A model generated the notes under the pieces. It did no database searches. It had not been told where the DNA came from and saw only the letters and a list, made by a program, of their open reading frames with translations. Positions 24,746 through 37,597 of a stretch of DNA of 64,000 bases are shown here, piece after piece. Origin of the DNA: Parasponia andersonii (taxonomy: Eukaryota > Streptophyta > Magnoliopsida > Rosales > Cannabaceae); assembly GCA_002914805.1 (NCBI GenBank), contig JXTB01000474.1, forward strand, positions 137,033 through 201,032, given 5' to 3'. Both the position numbers and the translations under genes were made by a program. Every line of letters begins with the position of its first letter. Within the stretch, counting starts at the first letter, position 1.

Positions 24746-25317
24746 TGTTGTGCGATCTTAAATCTACATTAGTCAATGGCAGGAAAGGAAAGTCAACGAA
24801 TGAGTTAGATCGCATGCGTACTTTTTCTGATTAAAATGAGATTTCCTCCGGAATCAGTAGAAAAAGAAATTAGATTAAGCTTCTTCAAATAGGTAATTTA
24901 CAAGGAAAGGGAAATGAGTTTCTAAAAGGAGATCGAGCAATCCATTCTATTTAAGTTATTATTTAGTTTTGTGTTATCCGAAATAGTATTTTCTAATTAT
25001 GTACTTTTTCGTTTTCACAAATAAGAAATATTGAGCTACTTTTACCTATATAAAGGGAGCTCAGTCTCATTATTCATTACGACACAATCACTTCACTATA
25101 CACTGTAATTCTTTCATTACTCTCACCTTGAAACTTAAAGAAATTCTTATAATTCTCCAGAAAATAGTGAAAAATAAAGGATGTAGGCTCATTTTTTTTT
25201 AACTGAACTACTATAAAATTGATGTCTCTTTATTTACTTTAATTTATTAACCATTTTCATATACAAATTACGTCTTATAATTTTCTAAATTTATTGTTGA
25301 CAAAACTTCCCTCAACA
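24746..25317 (+). repeat. 3' LTR of the Tat-type element
   Basis: Begins TGTTGTGCGATC and ends CCTCAACA, with a TATA box at about 25047. It is collinear with the 5' LTR, with scattered substitutions and a few small indels, so the insertion is not recent. Confidence 0.9.
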
Positions 25318-27464
25318 TTACATAATAGCATTAATGCAGATATAGAAACATCAAAACAATATTATGATCCCTAATCATTGCAATTTCAAATTACTAAATA
25401 GATCTAGTGATTAAATTAACTACGAAAACAAACCTTAAACTAGTTTTTTGCTTATTTATTTTTTTATTTTTCAAATTTGCTGCTAGATATACTCCAAGAA
25501 GAATAACAAATTAATTAAAGATCAAGTGTTTGAACTTATCCTGCTCTTATCCGTTATATATACATACACACACATTTATACTGCTATATCATGTATATAT
25601 ATACACACGTGTTATGTCTTTCTCACCGCAAATTTCGCCACGTTATCTGAAGAAACTTTTTAAAAAAAAATATTGAGTTTTAACGACTTTTGAACATTTT
25701 CTTGATGCATTTTGATCTTTTTAATTTAATGACATCAAACAAACTTTGAAAAAAAGTTGACACCATTTATTTGAGGACAAATAAAATAAAAACAAAAGGT
25801 ACTACAAAGAAAGTCACTAACAGATAAAAATATGAAACCAAAGAATCGAAAAGAAATTGAGAATAACAACACTCAAAAATACGCAGCTTTCAAACATGAG
25901 TAAGTAAAACCAAAGGGAAACAATAAGGGTGTGCCAAAAAACCGATGGACTGAAATGAACAGTAGAACTCAGTTTGGTTGATTTAGTTATAGATATTAAA
26001 TCGATAAAAAAAAAAGCCAAATGAGCTTAAGTAAATATATGTGCAAAATATTTAAAAATACATTATGTATGTTTGAACTGACTGAATATTATTTCTTTAA
26101 AAAGAGTATGCATTAGTAATAATAAAAAAAAAAAAAACACTATTGACAAAGAGAGAGTCTCTAATCTCTCACTTTTCGATCAAACCATTGCACAGGCCAA
26201 CCATGTTTCGAAAACGGAAAATTGAGTAACTCGAAAAAAAACAAACTGAAATAAAATGCTGAATAATTAGTTTGATCGGTTTAGATATAGCTAGGAAACC
26301 GTTTCAAAACTGACTAATTGATTTGGAAAATGCAAGAACATGCCTAGAGGCTAGAAAACAAACCTAGACAGGGGAAAGAATTATATATTATAGTGTGCAA
26401 CCAAGCAAACTACATTAATTAACTGCCAGTTGAGACTACCTTCATTGGTGTAGGATTTTTTGGGCGTGTGTCAGCAATGATAGAGCCAGAAAAGTTTTCC
26501 AGTGCTTCGTAAAATAAGAAAATTATTTGAGTTAAATTTGATTCTTTTTCTTGTTGTTTATTTATTTATTTGTTTATTAATTTCCTTTTTTTTTCCCCGA
26601 CAAATTAAGGACATAATTGAAACTTTCTAGAAAACAAGGTAAAATTAAAAATTAAAAATTTCAAGGGGGGTAATAAGCCCCCACTGAGCCCAATAATCCT
26701 GAGATTTTTCTCATGGTAGATGTGAGAGACACGAATCTCTTCCATAGTTGTCATATTATGCAACACATTTTGTCATTACAGCATCTTCTAAAAATGGCTT
26801 TTAATCAGAATTGCTCACGAGATGGAAGAAGATAGATGCGCTGTCCACCCTTAAAAAAATAATAATAATAAAAGAAAAAAATGAGCCATCCCCGATACAC
26901 ATGTAATTACTCCAAACACTAAATAAAGCATAGTACGACAACCTAGTTCGATCAATTCTTGAACCAATAGACTAATTATTTTAACACCATTGGTTTACTT
27001 TTTTTTTTTCCAATTCTTTGATACGAGACGAGCTAAAAGTTACACAATGGCCCAGTTTCAGATCAGTGCGTAACTGTCGTTAAAGAGCCAAGACCATATG
27101 AGTCTTTTTCTGTTTTATTTATTTTATTTATTTTTTATTTTTATTTATTGAATGTTAATAAAAAATTATAATTTATTAACTATGTAGATTGATAAATATA
27201 GAGATCCTGTGGTGTGCCACGATTCGATTTGGATAGCTACAGACCACATAAATCTCCCTCAACTAGGCCTTGTGTAGAAAAGTATGACATGATTAGTGAC
27301 AACTTGCCAAACGGCAATCAACCGCGGGCGATGATGCCTCCCTAAATTTTCTCCAAAAAGGTTTCACTGGAAATTTCTTTAGTCAAAATTCAGCGGTTTG
27401 ACAATCGAACATTTCAAAAACCTGTCCTTTTTCCAGCATTTATAACTGGCTCATTTGATCTTTG
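25318..27464. other. Intergenic DNA upstream of BBE-like gene 2
   Basis: No gene recognised. AT-rich with A-runs and small ORFs of no known family. The frame at 25817-26020 (-) has no recognisable domain. Confidence 0.5.
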
Positions 27465-27472
27465 TATATAAA
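27465..27472 (+). promoter_or_regulatory. TATA box of BBE-like gene 2
   Basis: TATATAAA lies 50 bp before the ATG, predicting a short leader of about 20-25 nt. It is the clearest core promoter of the three genes. Confidence 0.7.
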
Positions 27473-27522
27473 CCGCTCTCACATAGAACCAAAAGCCTCA
27501 ACAAAAATACCAAAAAACCAAA

Positions 27523-29130
27523 ATGAGCAACACAAGAATGTTTCCTCTTGCTATTCTTTTGCTACTTAACATTTCTCTTCTATCAAAGGCCTCAGATTCT
27601 GTGTACAACACTTTCCTCCAATGCCTCGAAAATCAGACCAACCCAACGGACCGAGTTTCCAACTCAGTCTACTCGCAGTCGAACTCGTCCTACAACTCAG
27701 TTCTCCAAGCCTACATCCGAAACGCCCGCTACAACACGTCCTCCACGAACAAACCCCTCCTCATAGTCACGGCCTCGCACGTATCGCACGTGCAAGCCAC
27801 TGTACTATGCTCCAAGAAGCTTAACCTGCAACTCAAAATCCGAAGCGGCGGCCATGACTACGCCGGAATCTCTTACGTCTCCGAAGACCCTTTTGTCATT
27901 CTCGACTTGTTTCAACTCCGGTCAGTCTCCGTCGACGTGGCCGACCAGTCAGTCTGGGTCGAGGCAGGTGCGACGCTCGGAGAACTCTACTACAGAATCT
28001 GGGAGAAGAGCAGAGTGCTCGGATTCCCCGCCGGAGTCTGCCCGACAGTCGGTGCCGGCGGCCACATCAGCGGCGGAGGGTACGGGAACCTGTTGAGGAA
28101 GTACGGCTTGGCTGTTGACCACGTCCTCGATGCTCAAATAGTCAACGTTAACGGCGAAATCCTCGACCGAAAATCAATGGGGGAAGACCTGTTCTGGGCC
28201 ATTGGAGGTGGTGGGGCGGCGAGCTTTGGTGTCGTTTTGTCGTACAAGTTGAGATTAGTTCCGGTCCCGGAAACCGTTACGGTTTTTCGGGCAGAGAGGA
28301 TTTTGGACCAGGATCCGAATGTGACTGATTTGGTCTATCAGTGGCAACAAGTGGCGCCGACGACAAACGACGATCTTTTCATGAGGATGTTAATACAGCC
28401 AATCAGTTCGAGAGTGAAGAGAGGTCAGAGAACGATTAGAGCCACGGTTATAACAGAGTATCTTGGAAACGCGGACGATTTAGTGTCGTTGTTGACGAAG
28501 GAGTTTCCTCTGTTGGGTTTAAAGAAGGAGGATTGTATTGAGACGAGTTGGATAGACTCTGTGGTTTGGTGGGCTAACTTCGATAACGGTACCAACCCGA
28601 ATGTGCTTCTCGATCGCAATATTAACTCGGCTAATTTTCTCATAAGAAAGTCGGATTATGTTCAGACTCCCATTTCGAAGGACGGGTTGGAGTGGTTATG
28701 GAAGAGGATGACTGAATTAGGCAAAACCGGGTTTGTGTTCAATCCTTACGGTGGGAAAATGAACGAAATCTCTGCTTCTGAGACTCCATTTCCACATAGA
28801 GCTGGGAATTTGTATAAAATTCAGTACTCGGTGAACTGGGACGAGGCTGATATCGAGTTAGAGAGGAATTACACGGCGCAAATTCGAAGGCTTTTCAGTT
28901 ACATGACTCCATTTGTGTCGAAGAATCCGAGGAGTGCTTTCTTGAACTATAGGGACTTGGATATTGGTGTCAATAACTTTGGTAAAGATAGTTATGAAGA
29001 AGGGAAGGTTTATGGGGTTAAGTACTTTGGTGATAATTTTGATAGGTTGGTGAAGGTGAAGAGTGTTGTTGATCCCGAAAATTTCTTCAGGAATGAACAG
29101 AGTATCCCTACCTCTCCAAGTAAGGCCTAG
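27523..29130 (+). CDS. BBE-like FAD-linked oxidase 2, intact
   Basis: Intronless, 535 residues, and the closest relative of gene 1 in this window. A signal peptide (about 1-23) is followed by FAD-binding, substrate and BBE C-terminal domains. Flavin anchors are His111 (RSGGHDY) and Cys173 (PAGVCPTVGAGGH); Cys34 and Cys96 form the expected disulfide. Tyr187, Lys432, Gln434 and Tyr476 reproduce the gene 1 active-site set, and Val176 is the residue three after the anchoring Cys. Two departures are visible. The usual FWAIRGGGG loop reads FWAIGGGGAAS, with Gly for Arg at 228, and the CPTVGVGGH loop has Ala for the second Val. The start is the first in-frame ATG after the TATA box. An AATAAA at 29205-29210 is a plausible poly(A) signal. 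Seen: an intact frame and motifs. Inferred: a secreted oxidase acting on a phenolic or sugar substrate. Confidence 0.95.
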   Translation: MSNTRMFPLAILLLLNISLLSKASDSVYNTFLQCLENQTNPTDRVSNSVYSQSNSSYNSVLQAYIRNARYNTSSTNKPLLIVTASHVSHVQATVLCSKKLNLQLKIRSGGHDYAGISYVSEDPFVILDLFQLRSVSVDVADQSVWVEAGATLGELYYRIWEKSRVLGFPAGVCPTVGAGGHISGGGYGNLLRKYGLAVDHVLDAQIVNVNGEILDRKSMGEDLFWAIGGGGAASFGVVLSYKLRLVPVPETVTVFRAERILDQDPNVTDLVYQWQQVAPTTNDDLFMRMLIQPISSRVKRGQRTIRATVITEYLGNADDLVSLLTKEFPLLGLKKEDCIETSWIDSVVWWANFDNGTNPNVLLDRNINSANFLIRKSDYVQTPISKDGLEWLWKRMTELGKTGFVFNPYGGKMNEISASETPFPHRAGNLYKIQYSVNWDEADIELERNYTAQIRRLFSYMTPFVSKNPRSAFLNYRDLDIGVNNFGKDSYEEGKVYGVKYFGDNFDRLVKVKSVVDPENFFRNEQSIPTSPSKA

Positions 29131-31639
29131 ATTAGGAAAATTATTTACCCGTCACAAAGAGCTTTGTTACTGTAGTTTTGATTATTTTGTTAGGGGAAAA
29201 AAAAAATAAAGTTCATATAATTTTTTGCTTGAGAGAAAGCATCGAGTATTGTTGGATTGCAGTTACTGGTTTTATTGCCTAATTGGTATAGTGAAATATA
29301 GTACATTTTTTCACACGAGTTTTTGTTTCGAAGTTCTTAAATCAATTATCTTTTTCATGTCAATGTCATAGACTTCTGGTAGATGTGACCTGTACGCGAA
29401 ATTAGTAACAATCGTATTCATTTAGTTAGCAGCAACAATCAAAACCTTACATGATTGACGGGTACGCGTACTGTTTTGAATGTTGAATTGGGTAATTACA
29501 ATAAACCAACCCAATCTGGGTTTATTAGCTAGACTTAAAAGAGCCCAAAGTCAGAAGCTACATCATTCATTGAAGCAATGTTAGTTGGATTCTACACCAC
29601 CTACTTTTACGATCACTTTTTGTTAAAAATAAAAAACATTGTCGACTGGTGTACTTGAGTCATATGTCTCATATCCTAACATATCACATGGCATTATGTA
29701 GTGTAGGCTCAAGAGCCAGTCATATTTTATTCATCTTAATTGTTTGGTTGGATATGTAATTGCATGGAAGCTACATAAAAAGTCTTCCTGTTCACTTGAC
29801 GTTTTATGAGTCTCACGCGGTTTTTTAACTTATAGTCTCTCGTATAAATGGTCCTAAGCTCACACTGGGACCAATTGATGCCATGTCTACTACTAAGTTG
29901 AGTTTGACGTAAGCTCGTGCGTCGGTAGATGACTTTCTGCTTTTGTCATTAGTGTGTGTCATGTGACTTTGTCTAGATTTTCCTCATCGTTTTGTACCAT
30001 TGCTTTTGATCTACCAATATACCGTAAGAAGAAAAGTTGACATGGCATTTCATTTATCTCCCATTTTTTATTGCAAGTTAATTATTATTATTATTTTTTG
30101 TTTGTGATTTAAGAATGCTTAACTTTCTTTATTGTCTGATCAGTTAGATTCCCCATGGTGTAACCACGTTTCGTTTTTATACGCTTGCACTCTTTATTCG
30201 GGTTGGTGCACCCCATTTGTTCGACGTTAATCCTCAACCAGAGTTCGTACATAGTTATTGGTCAATACCATCCTTACTTGTTAGGCGTGAAAATTATATT
30301 AAAATTTTCTGGATTCTACATCCTGTTCCGACTAGAAATTAGTAATGGGCCACATTTTCTTTCCCCCATAAAATCTTTCCCTATGTAGAAGACCTATTTG
30401 GGTTATTCAGTTGAGTCTTCAGTAGCCTGAACATGCATTATCTGACAAAATATTCTCTTGATTAATATTTTAAGCCGGTCAACAGTTATAAGTGGCCTCT
30501 CTGAACAAGTAATAGCTACTTACAATTCTGTTTATCAGTTTTACATTCATTTTTATCAGTTTTATATTCATCTGGTGTATCTTACGTCAACTTACCCCTG
30601 AACGTTGATATTTTTCAGCATATATGTAATTTTTCTAGTATCCATCTTCCTTCAATTTATCACTGGATGTTCCTTTCTCTTATGCCTGAGCTTCCTTTAT
30701 CGAGTAATTTGCTTCTTGAACTTCACTTTGTCTGGAGTTGCTTCAAATAGCTAGCCAACTGTGGCAAAACCGTCCTAGGTTGGAGGGTGTTGTTGACCTT
30801 AGAAGAAAGGAGTTTTGTAGGTTCTGAACGAGGTTTTGCAATCAAGAATAGATAGTCATTAGTACAATGGAATAAATTTACACGAGTCATGAATAACTTG
30901 ACGACGAATATGTAATATGATATCCATTATGTTTTTCTGATTCTGCAATTCATCCTCAACTTGCTTTGGTTTCTTATAGTTTTGGTTGCTGATTGCAGGT
31001 TCTATTTCTAGTGTGACAAGAGGGTCGAGGTCCAGTATTTTAATAGGGGTTGGACTGTTGATGTTCTTGTTTTCTAGGGGAACATAACTGAGAATTCATT
31101 ATAAAGTATATCTTCTATAAATCAACATGGTGTCCTTCGTATGGGGCCATGTAGCTCATGTGAATGCCTATCTCATACGTGATTTGATTGGTTTTCATTT
31201 TGTACAGTTGAAATACGAATAGTCACTTTACTTTAAACACTGGACTACCAGTTATGACTTTATGGAGCGTTTATTTATGTTTTCACGCAAACTGGATTAG
31301 AAGAATGAATTAAAGCAGAGAAGGAACCACGCTATAGTACTACATGGCTATTAGGTAGGTAAGTCATATAGTCTAGCTCAGTAGTTTGTGCTTTTGATTT
31401 GATGATTTAAAATTATTTCTATGCGCCTATATGCATGCTTGAATTTGTCTATAGTACTGTTATAAATATTCAGAGTACTTTGAGAAATTAGAGGGCTTAC
31501 GTTAGCCATCTCTTCAAAGTTCAAAAATAAACAAATAAAAATAAAATTACTCTCAATTAATTAGACTTACCTTTGTATAACTACCCAAATCCCAGTCTTG
31601 TATTCCAGGTTGGCAGGCGCTTTATATTTAGGGTCATTA
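29131..31639. other. Intergenic DNA between gene 2 and the fold-back element
   Basis: No gene recognised. The stretch 30600-31300 is less AT-biased and has possible splice-acceptor-like TTGCAG sites, but it has no open frame with family similarity. A transcribed non-coding or decayed host sequence cannot be excluded. Confidence 0.4.
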
Positions 31640-32120
31640 TAGTAATATCCCCTAAACTATACTATGTTGTACCACTTTTTTCTCTCTAATTTTATTTCGT
31701 AGTGGATTATGTTAAATTATGCAATTATTGTAATAATAATTTTTTATATCACAAACTAATAAATAGAAAATAATGTTGTACAAAGTTTATAATTGAACAT
31801 TATTTAGTTGGGGAAGTCAGAGTCTCGTTTGCGGCATAGTTACCAAAATTTGAGCTTTGTACACAATTTCTTTTCATTAAAAATTTAATTCATAATAAAA
31901 AGATTATTACTACAATAATTACACGATTCTTGATAGTTTACTATGAGTTTAAAATTCAGAGTCCTGTTCTTGACTACAATTACCAAACTATGTTTTTGCG
32001 AATGACTTATTTTCATTAAGAATTTAATACTTTGTGATAATAAGGTTATTGTTACAATAATTATAAAATTTAGAGTAATCCTTTAAGTAAATTTAAAATT
32101 GAGGAGCCAAACTGATAAAA
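31640..32120. mobile_element. Fold-back MITE-like element, related to that at 11250-11775
   Basis: The arm at about 31715-31775 (AATTATTGTAATAATAATT...ATCACAAACTAATAAATAG) pairs with the reverse complement of about 32005-32070. An inner pair (GTACAAAG near 31778 and CTTTGTAC near 31855) also matches. The arm design is shared with 11250-11775, so they look like members of one family. Boundaries are approximate. Confidence 0.5.
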
Positions 32121-32579
32121 CATATATAATACAAGCTATTAATGTAACTAGTTTATATTTATGATGGTTTGATAGTGGCACATGAGAAAAAATATGTTGG
32201 GCTAAGAGCCCAACATCTGAATTTGGCTATTCTTTGTTTTAGGAAAATGGACCGAAGTTGTAGTGGTTTGAGCTTACTATATATAACATAAATTTATGAG
32301 ATATGCAAAGAATAATAAATTTTGTTTTCCATCATCTTATTCTAGTGTATAGTTTGAAGTTGAGCTTTTTAGTTTTTTTTTTTTAAAGTGAGACTTAACT
32401 AATGACTATAATTTATTATAAATTTAAAGAAAAATATCACAGACTCACACTATCAAAACTTGAACCCTGACATCCCCCAAACTCACACACATATCCCTAA
32501 AATTTTGAACTAATTAAGTTAACTCCAGTTGGCAAGTTGAACCTTTTAGTTTACTCTCTCTATATGCATGGTTTAAATA

Positions 32580-32900
32580 TAGTTAATCTGTTTTCATTTT
32601 TTTCCATTTTTTTTTGTTTCTTTTGTGCTTTTTTTTCTTTTTTTTTTCCTTCTTTTTTTTTTTTCCCCTTTTTTTGCTTAATGAAACTCTTTCTCCAGTT
32701 CACTTTCTTCTTTAAGGAGGTTTTAACTCATATCTTGTTTTCCTTTTCTTCTTCTTTTTTTTTTTTTTAAATTCCCTCATTGGGGTGAAAGACTTTTTTT
32801 TTTTTTCCTTAGGGACATTAATATTTGATTTCTTTAATCTTTAATGAATGGGAAAAATCAATTTTTTTGTTTGATTCTTCTTTGTTATAATTTTTTTTCT
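32580..32900. repeat. T-rich low-complexity tract
   Basis: Nearly continuous poly-pyrimidine sequence on the + strand with many T-runs of more than 8. The open frame at 32537-32770 is a phenylalanine-rich translation of it and not a protein. Confidence 0.8.
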
Positions 32901-32989
32901 ATTTAGTAGAATACTTCTTTGGTTTTAATTTTTTATAAAATTTATTATTATTTCTACGATTCAAAAAAGAGAAACCGTTAGACTACAAT

Positions 32990-34580
32990 CAATAATTTTT
33001 TGGGTTACCATAGATAACTAAATATCTTAGCAAACAAAAAGTATTTCGTAAATTATAATAAGTACTAACTACTTAGGTTATTAGCCACTAATAACTAATC
33101 GAGTTACTAGTTTCCAAATTAGTAGCCACTTATAAAATTGGTTTCTGATAGTTACTCCTAACTAATTTGATCATTGGTTTCTGGTTTACATAAGAGACTA
33201 ATCTGATTATTTTTCTAGTTACCAATTACTATTTTATTACTAGTAACTGTAGTAATCGATAACTAGTAACTAATCTAGTCACTAGTGATTGTCACTAGTG
33301 ATTGATTACTAGTTACTAGTTTCTTTATTTATTGGTTATCAATCTTGTTAAATTTGGTTACCGATTATTAGTTAGTGATCTGATTAATGGTAACCAATAT
33401 TATTTCTAATTTCCAAGCTAGTAGTTAGTTACTAATTGCAGGACTAGTGACTAGTTACTAGTACCAAGTCGGTTGCTAGTTAAAAGACTAGTAAATAGTG
33501 GTTACTACTTACTAATATAGTTATTGGATAAAAATAACTACTCTAGTTACTATTTAATAACTTGTTATTAATATCTAATCTAGTCATCAATAACAATCCG
33601 ATTACTAAATTTTAAATTGGTAACCAATAGTTAATATGATTACCAGTTACTAGTTTCTCTAGTTATTGATTACTGTTTTATTACTACTAATGAAATTGGT
33701 TATTAGTTACTAGTAACTAATCTAGTTATTAGTTGTTAGTATTCAATTTGGTTGTTATTAACAAATTTGATTATTAGTTTCCAAACTAGTGGTTGTTGGC
33801 TACCGATATCAATAACAAATCTAGCTATAAGTTTCAAAACCGGCTACTAGTTATAAGATTAGTAATCAACGATTATTAATTATAAGATTAGTTACTAGTT
33901 ATTAATAGGAGTTTTAAGAGTTTTACCTACCACGAAATTATAATTAAAAATATACTATACTAAAAGAAATGCTATATAAAAATGGCACTTTTAAAAATAA
34001 AAAATGAAAATTTTCAAAAAAAAATCATTATTAATTAATAGATATTGGTTACTAGTTTCTAGTTTCCATAAGTTAAATATTTCTGGTTATCAAACTAGTA
34101 ACCAATATAGTTATTGGTTTCTGGTTATCAAATTAAAGGATTTTTTTTACCATTTTAGTTACTAGTTTCTAGTTACCACTGCTAAAATTAAGTCATATTC
34201 TTCTCATTTTTATTTTTATTTCCATTAAACCATCCAGCTTCTTGTTACTAATCTGGCTACTGGTTTTTAGATTAGTAACAAATTTCCAAACTGGTTACCA
34301 ATTATCAATTATAAGATTTTTTATAAGTATCCAATAAACACTAATCATTTCTAGATTGGTAGCTAGTCATTTGTTTCCAAATTAGTGACTAGTCACAATA
34401 TGATTACTAGTTTCTCTAATAAATGGTTACTGGTTACTTGTTACTATTAAATATACTTGTTACATATATCTAATTGGGTTACTAGTTTCTAAACTAATAA
34501 CTAGCTATAACGACAGGTGATTAGTTCCTAATTTCTAGTCACTAGCCATCAGTAATAGGCTACTAGTTATAACATTGGTT
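32990..34580. repeat. Degenerate ACTAGT/TAACTAGTTA-rich array
   Basis: About 1.6 kb in which short units built on TTACTAGT, ACTAGTTAC, AACTAATCTAGTTA and similar words recur at irregular spacing. The core ACTAGT is its own reverse complement, so the tract is rich in overlapping small palindromes. A run around 33920-34020 that lacks the motif interrupts it. It is not a regular satellite because no fixed period is visible. It has no coding capacity. Confidence 0.75.
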
Positions 34581-36289
34581 ACCAAAATGATTTCGACGGC
34601 ATTGGTTATTTTTTTCTTCATCGATTACGTCTGTCTCTGAGATATATGATTGTTCTGTAATGGAAGAGTAACTTGAATATTGGCTTGAGATTGGCGATTG
34701 CACGGTTAGAGGAGGGGAAGAAGAGATTGAAATAGAGAGATCAAGTTTGGGTCTTGATTCAGTAAAGAATAGAGTAAAGCTAGGCACCTGAGTGCAATAT
34801 TTTTCTCATTCAATTTGGTTTCTATGTCAAGGTTTTACGTTTAATATAATACCTAAAAATGTATAAGCATCTTAAAACTTAGAAATATCTTTATTTTATT
34901 TCACCAAAGTAGTCTACTTCACTATTAACTTTTGACACATTTCTCAGTATAAAATTTGTATGGTAGTCCTTGACAAGTGCAAAGTTATATTATTTGGCAT
35001 ACATTTAAAAACATAATAATTAGTTTTATTATTGAAAATAAAATGAAAACAAAATAATTACATATTACTTATAATTATGTAATTATTTATTTTTTCCTTT
35101 CGTCAAAGCTATCAATAATAGCTTGGGGGGAGGGGCAACCACAACACTCCCTTCATATCAAAAAATAATAAAAAAAGGAAAAAAAAAACCATACAATAAA
35201 ATCGGGATTTGTTATGTCCCAACACAAATTATGGAAGAGAAAGAAATCTGGATGTGAAGAAGCCAGACTCTTGTAGGAGTCAATAGCGAACAAGAAACCC
35301 GCCCGTATCGAAGAAGAAACACACTAGGCAAAAAAGAAGCTTCCTTAAAACACCGTATTAAAACAATTAAAAGTTGGGCACCGTTTATTTGTTTTCCAAC
35401 CTTAAAATACAATATAAAAATAATTAAAATATGAGTACTGTTTATTTATAATTATTTTCTAAAACACCGTATTTCGTCTATTTTCCATTTTTTAGGAGCG
35501 TCATATTTCATAATATATATTAGTGACCGACAGTCATGATATTAGTGACCGATAATTGATCCTAAAATTGTCATAAGTTGTCATAACGTTATTATCATAA
35601 GATACAGTGATTATCTATTACAGATAATGTTTCTAATTTTTAATTTTTACTTTGATTTTTTTTGAGTAGCAATTCTAAAATTCAACTTTTGTCATATAGC
35701 AATTAAATAAATAGGTTTAGAAATATAGTATTTGTACCGTAAGTACCTTTATAGTTTGTTGACAAACTTGAACTAGTTGGAGAAAAATTATGGACAAAAT
35801 TTGAATTTATAATAAAAGTTTTTAAAACAAAAAATTAAAAGAAAACCGCTAAAGGTAAAACTGCTCTTTTTCCTAATTATGTCATGAATAATGTGACATT
35901 CCTAAATATGTTATTTTGAAAAATAGTGCTAGATAATTAATTGGGCTTCTTACATAAATGCAGACTCAAAGTCCAAAAAATTGATCAGTATTTATATGAA
36001 ATGGCCTTTTTTTTCAAAGAAATTTAATAATGGCCATTTTTTACACTTTGATAAATGACCGATTTTATAATTTTATTTCGATAAATGGTCATTTCTTTAG
36101 TTGATATATTTTCTTATTAGCGTGAATCAATTTTTGAAAAAATAAATCAATTTTTCTAAAAATAAATTTATTTTCAAAAAATAGATAAAAATATATTTTG
36201 ATATACAAAATATGAAAAATGGCAATTTTTCAAATAATTTTCAAAATTTTGTCACTGTTTTATTGATGTCTGCAAAATGAAATTTTGCA
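34581..36289. other. Intergenic DNA
   Basis: No gene recognised. The frame at 34563-34787 (-) is Ser-rich and begins at a GTG rather than an ATG; it abuts the ACTAGT array and matches no family I know. The rest is AT-rich, with a small direct repeat ATATTAGTGACCGA at about 35517-35550. Confidence 0.45.
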
Positions 36290-36790
36290 AAAACTATGAT
36301 TCAAAATTCGGCCACTTGACTAAAAGGTTCAAAATTGAAAAATCTTAGATGGGTTTACTCTTTTGAAGAATCCTAGATCATTTATAAAATATCATTTCTA
36401 AAATTTCTCTAGAAAAATACTAATTTCGTAAATTATATAGAAAACACCACTTTTTTAAATAATTGGACTTTTCCAAAGAGAGTTGAAATTACTTGATTAG
36501 CAACCTCATGTAATCCTCAAGGCAGTGAAAAATGGCAACCTTGTTAATATTGTTAAAAATAGTATTTTTTAAATAAATTTGAGATTTTCAAAAGAATTTG
36601 ATCATCTGCTATTTTTAATAATTTCAAAGTTTTATGAGAAAATATGATTTTTTATAATAATTTTTCAAAAAAATTGAAAAATCTTGGATTTTAATTTTAA
36701 AAAATGATATTTTTCTAAATTAATCCAAAATTTTTTAAAAAAATCAACCCATCTAAGATTTTTCAGTTTTGGGTACTTCAATTCTAGAAT
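36290..36790. mobile_element. Fold-back repeat with arms of several dozen bases
   Basis: TGAAAAATCTTAGATGGGTT near 36335 is repeated in reverse complement near 36743-36770. The pairing continues inward (AATATCATTT against its complement near 36700) and, more weakly, outward. It is non-coding and MITE-like; ends and target duplication are not resolved. Confidence 0.5.
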
Positions 36791-37597
36791 TTTGTAAAAA
36801 GCCCAAGTTTTACAACATTAAATCAGATGTCCTCTAATTAATTTGGTCCAAACTACTCCAAGTTAGGTACATTCCTCTCTATTTTACTCTACTGAAATGG
36901 ATAAATACATGAGGCTTTTGAGTCGAAAGGATTTTTTTTGATTAATTCTTGATATCGTTGAACTGTCGTAAATTCCATAACTTGATGGTCATAATTTTTT
37001 TGACGTTAGTATCAAGGTAGAGTGACAATTTATATTATCATGTCATATTTATGTCATGTCGATTTTATACATAACGAATAATTATTAAACTTAAATATGA
37101 CACATTTATTACTTATATCATTATTTGTAAACCAATATCCAATGCCCTCATTAAACAGGTTAATTTGTAGACAACACATTTTTAACACATTATTTAAATA
37201 GGATTGCATTCAAATTGTGTTCAACTTAATATGACTTACTAGCCTGTTTTATTGATCAACTATTAATTTATCTTAATTTGACTTGAAACATGTCCTATTG
37301 AATTCAACTTGACATAACCTGACATAACCTGTTAACCTATTAAATTTTTAAGACGTAACTTGATATAATTTATTAACTTATTATATCTCTTCGTCTAATT
37401 AGAACTTAATTGGAAAAAGAACAGTTAAAGTTACCAAACTCCTAATGTGATCTTCATGGAATTCTATTATCTTTAGTTCAAACTAATTTCACCTTGAATT
37501 CAACCTCGATATACATTAGATATATATCAACAATTAACCCTCATAAAAGAATATACGTATATACATATATACAATTCCATAGACAGAAATAAGCTTC

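Larger units (their letters stand above)
15313..25317 (+). mobile_element. Ty3/gypsy LTR retrotransposon of Tat type, full length but decayed
   Basis: A 10.0-kb element bounded by LTRs of 578 and 572 bp that start TG and end CA. Flanking 5-mers are TTACG (15308-15312) and TTACA (25318-25322), a 5-bp target duplication with one mismatch. A purine-rich tract (GGAGGTAGGGGCAAT, 24731-24745) abuts the 3' LTR. Broken gag, protease, RT, RNase H and integrase follow in that order on +, as in Ty3/gypsy. A decayed antisense frame lies between integrase and the 3' LTR, a trait known from Tat-lineage elements. Stop codons and deletions in every domain make it inactive. Confidence 0.9.

Noticed and set aside
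34563..34787. Ser-rich minus-strand ORF as a small gene
   Set aside because: No ATG start, no known domain, and next to a degenerate repeat. Not excluded as an exon, but not supportable.
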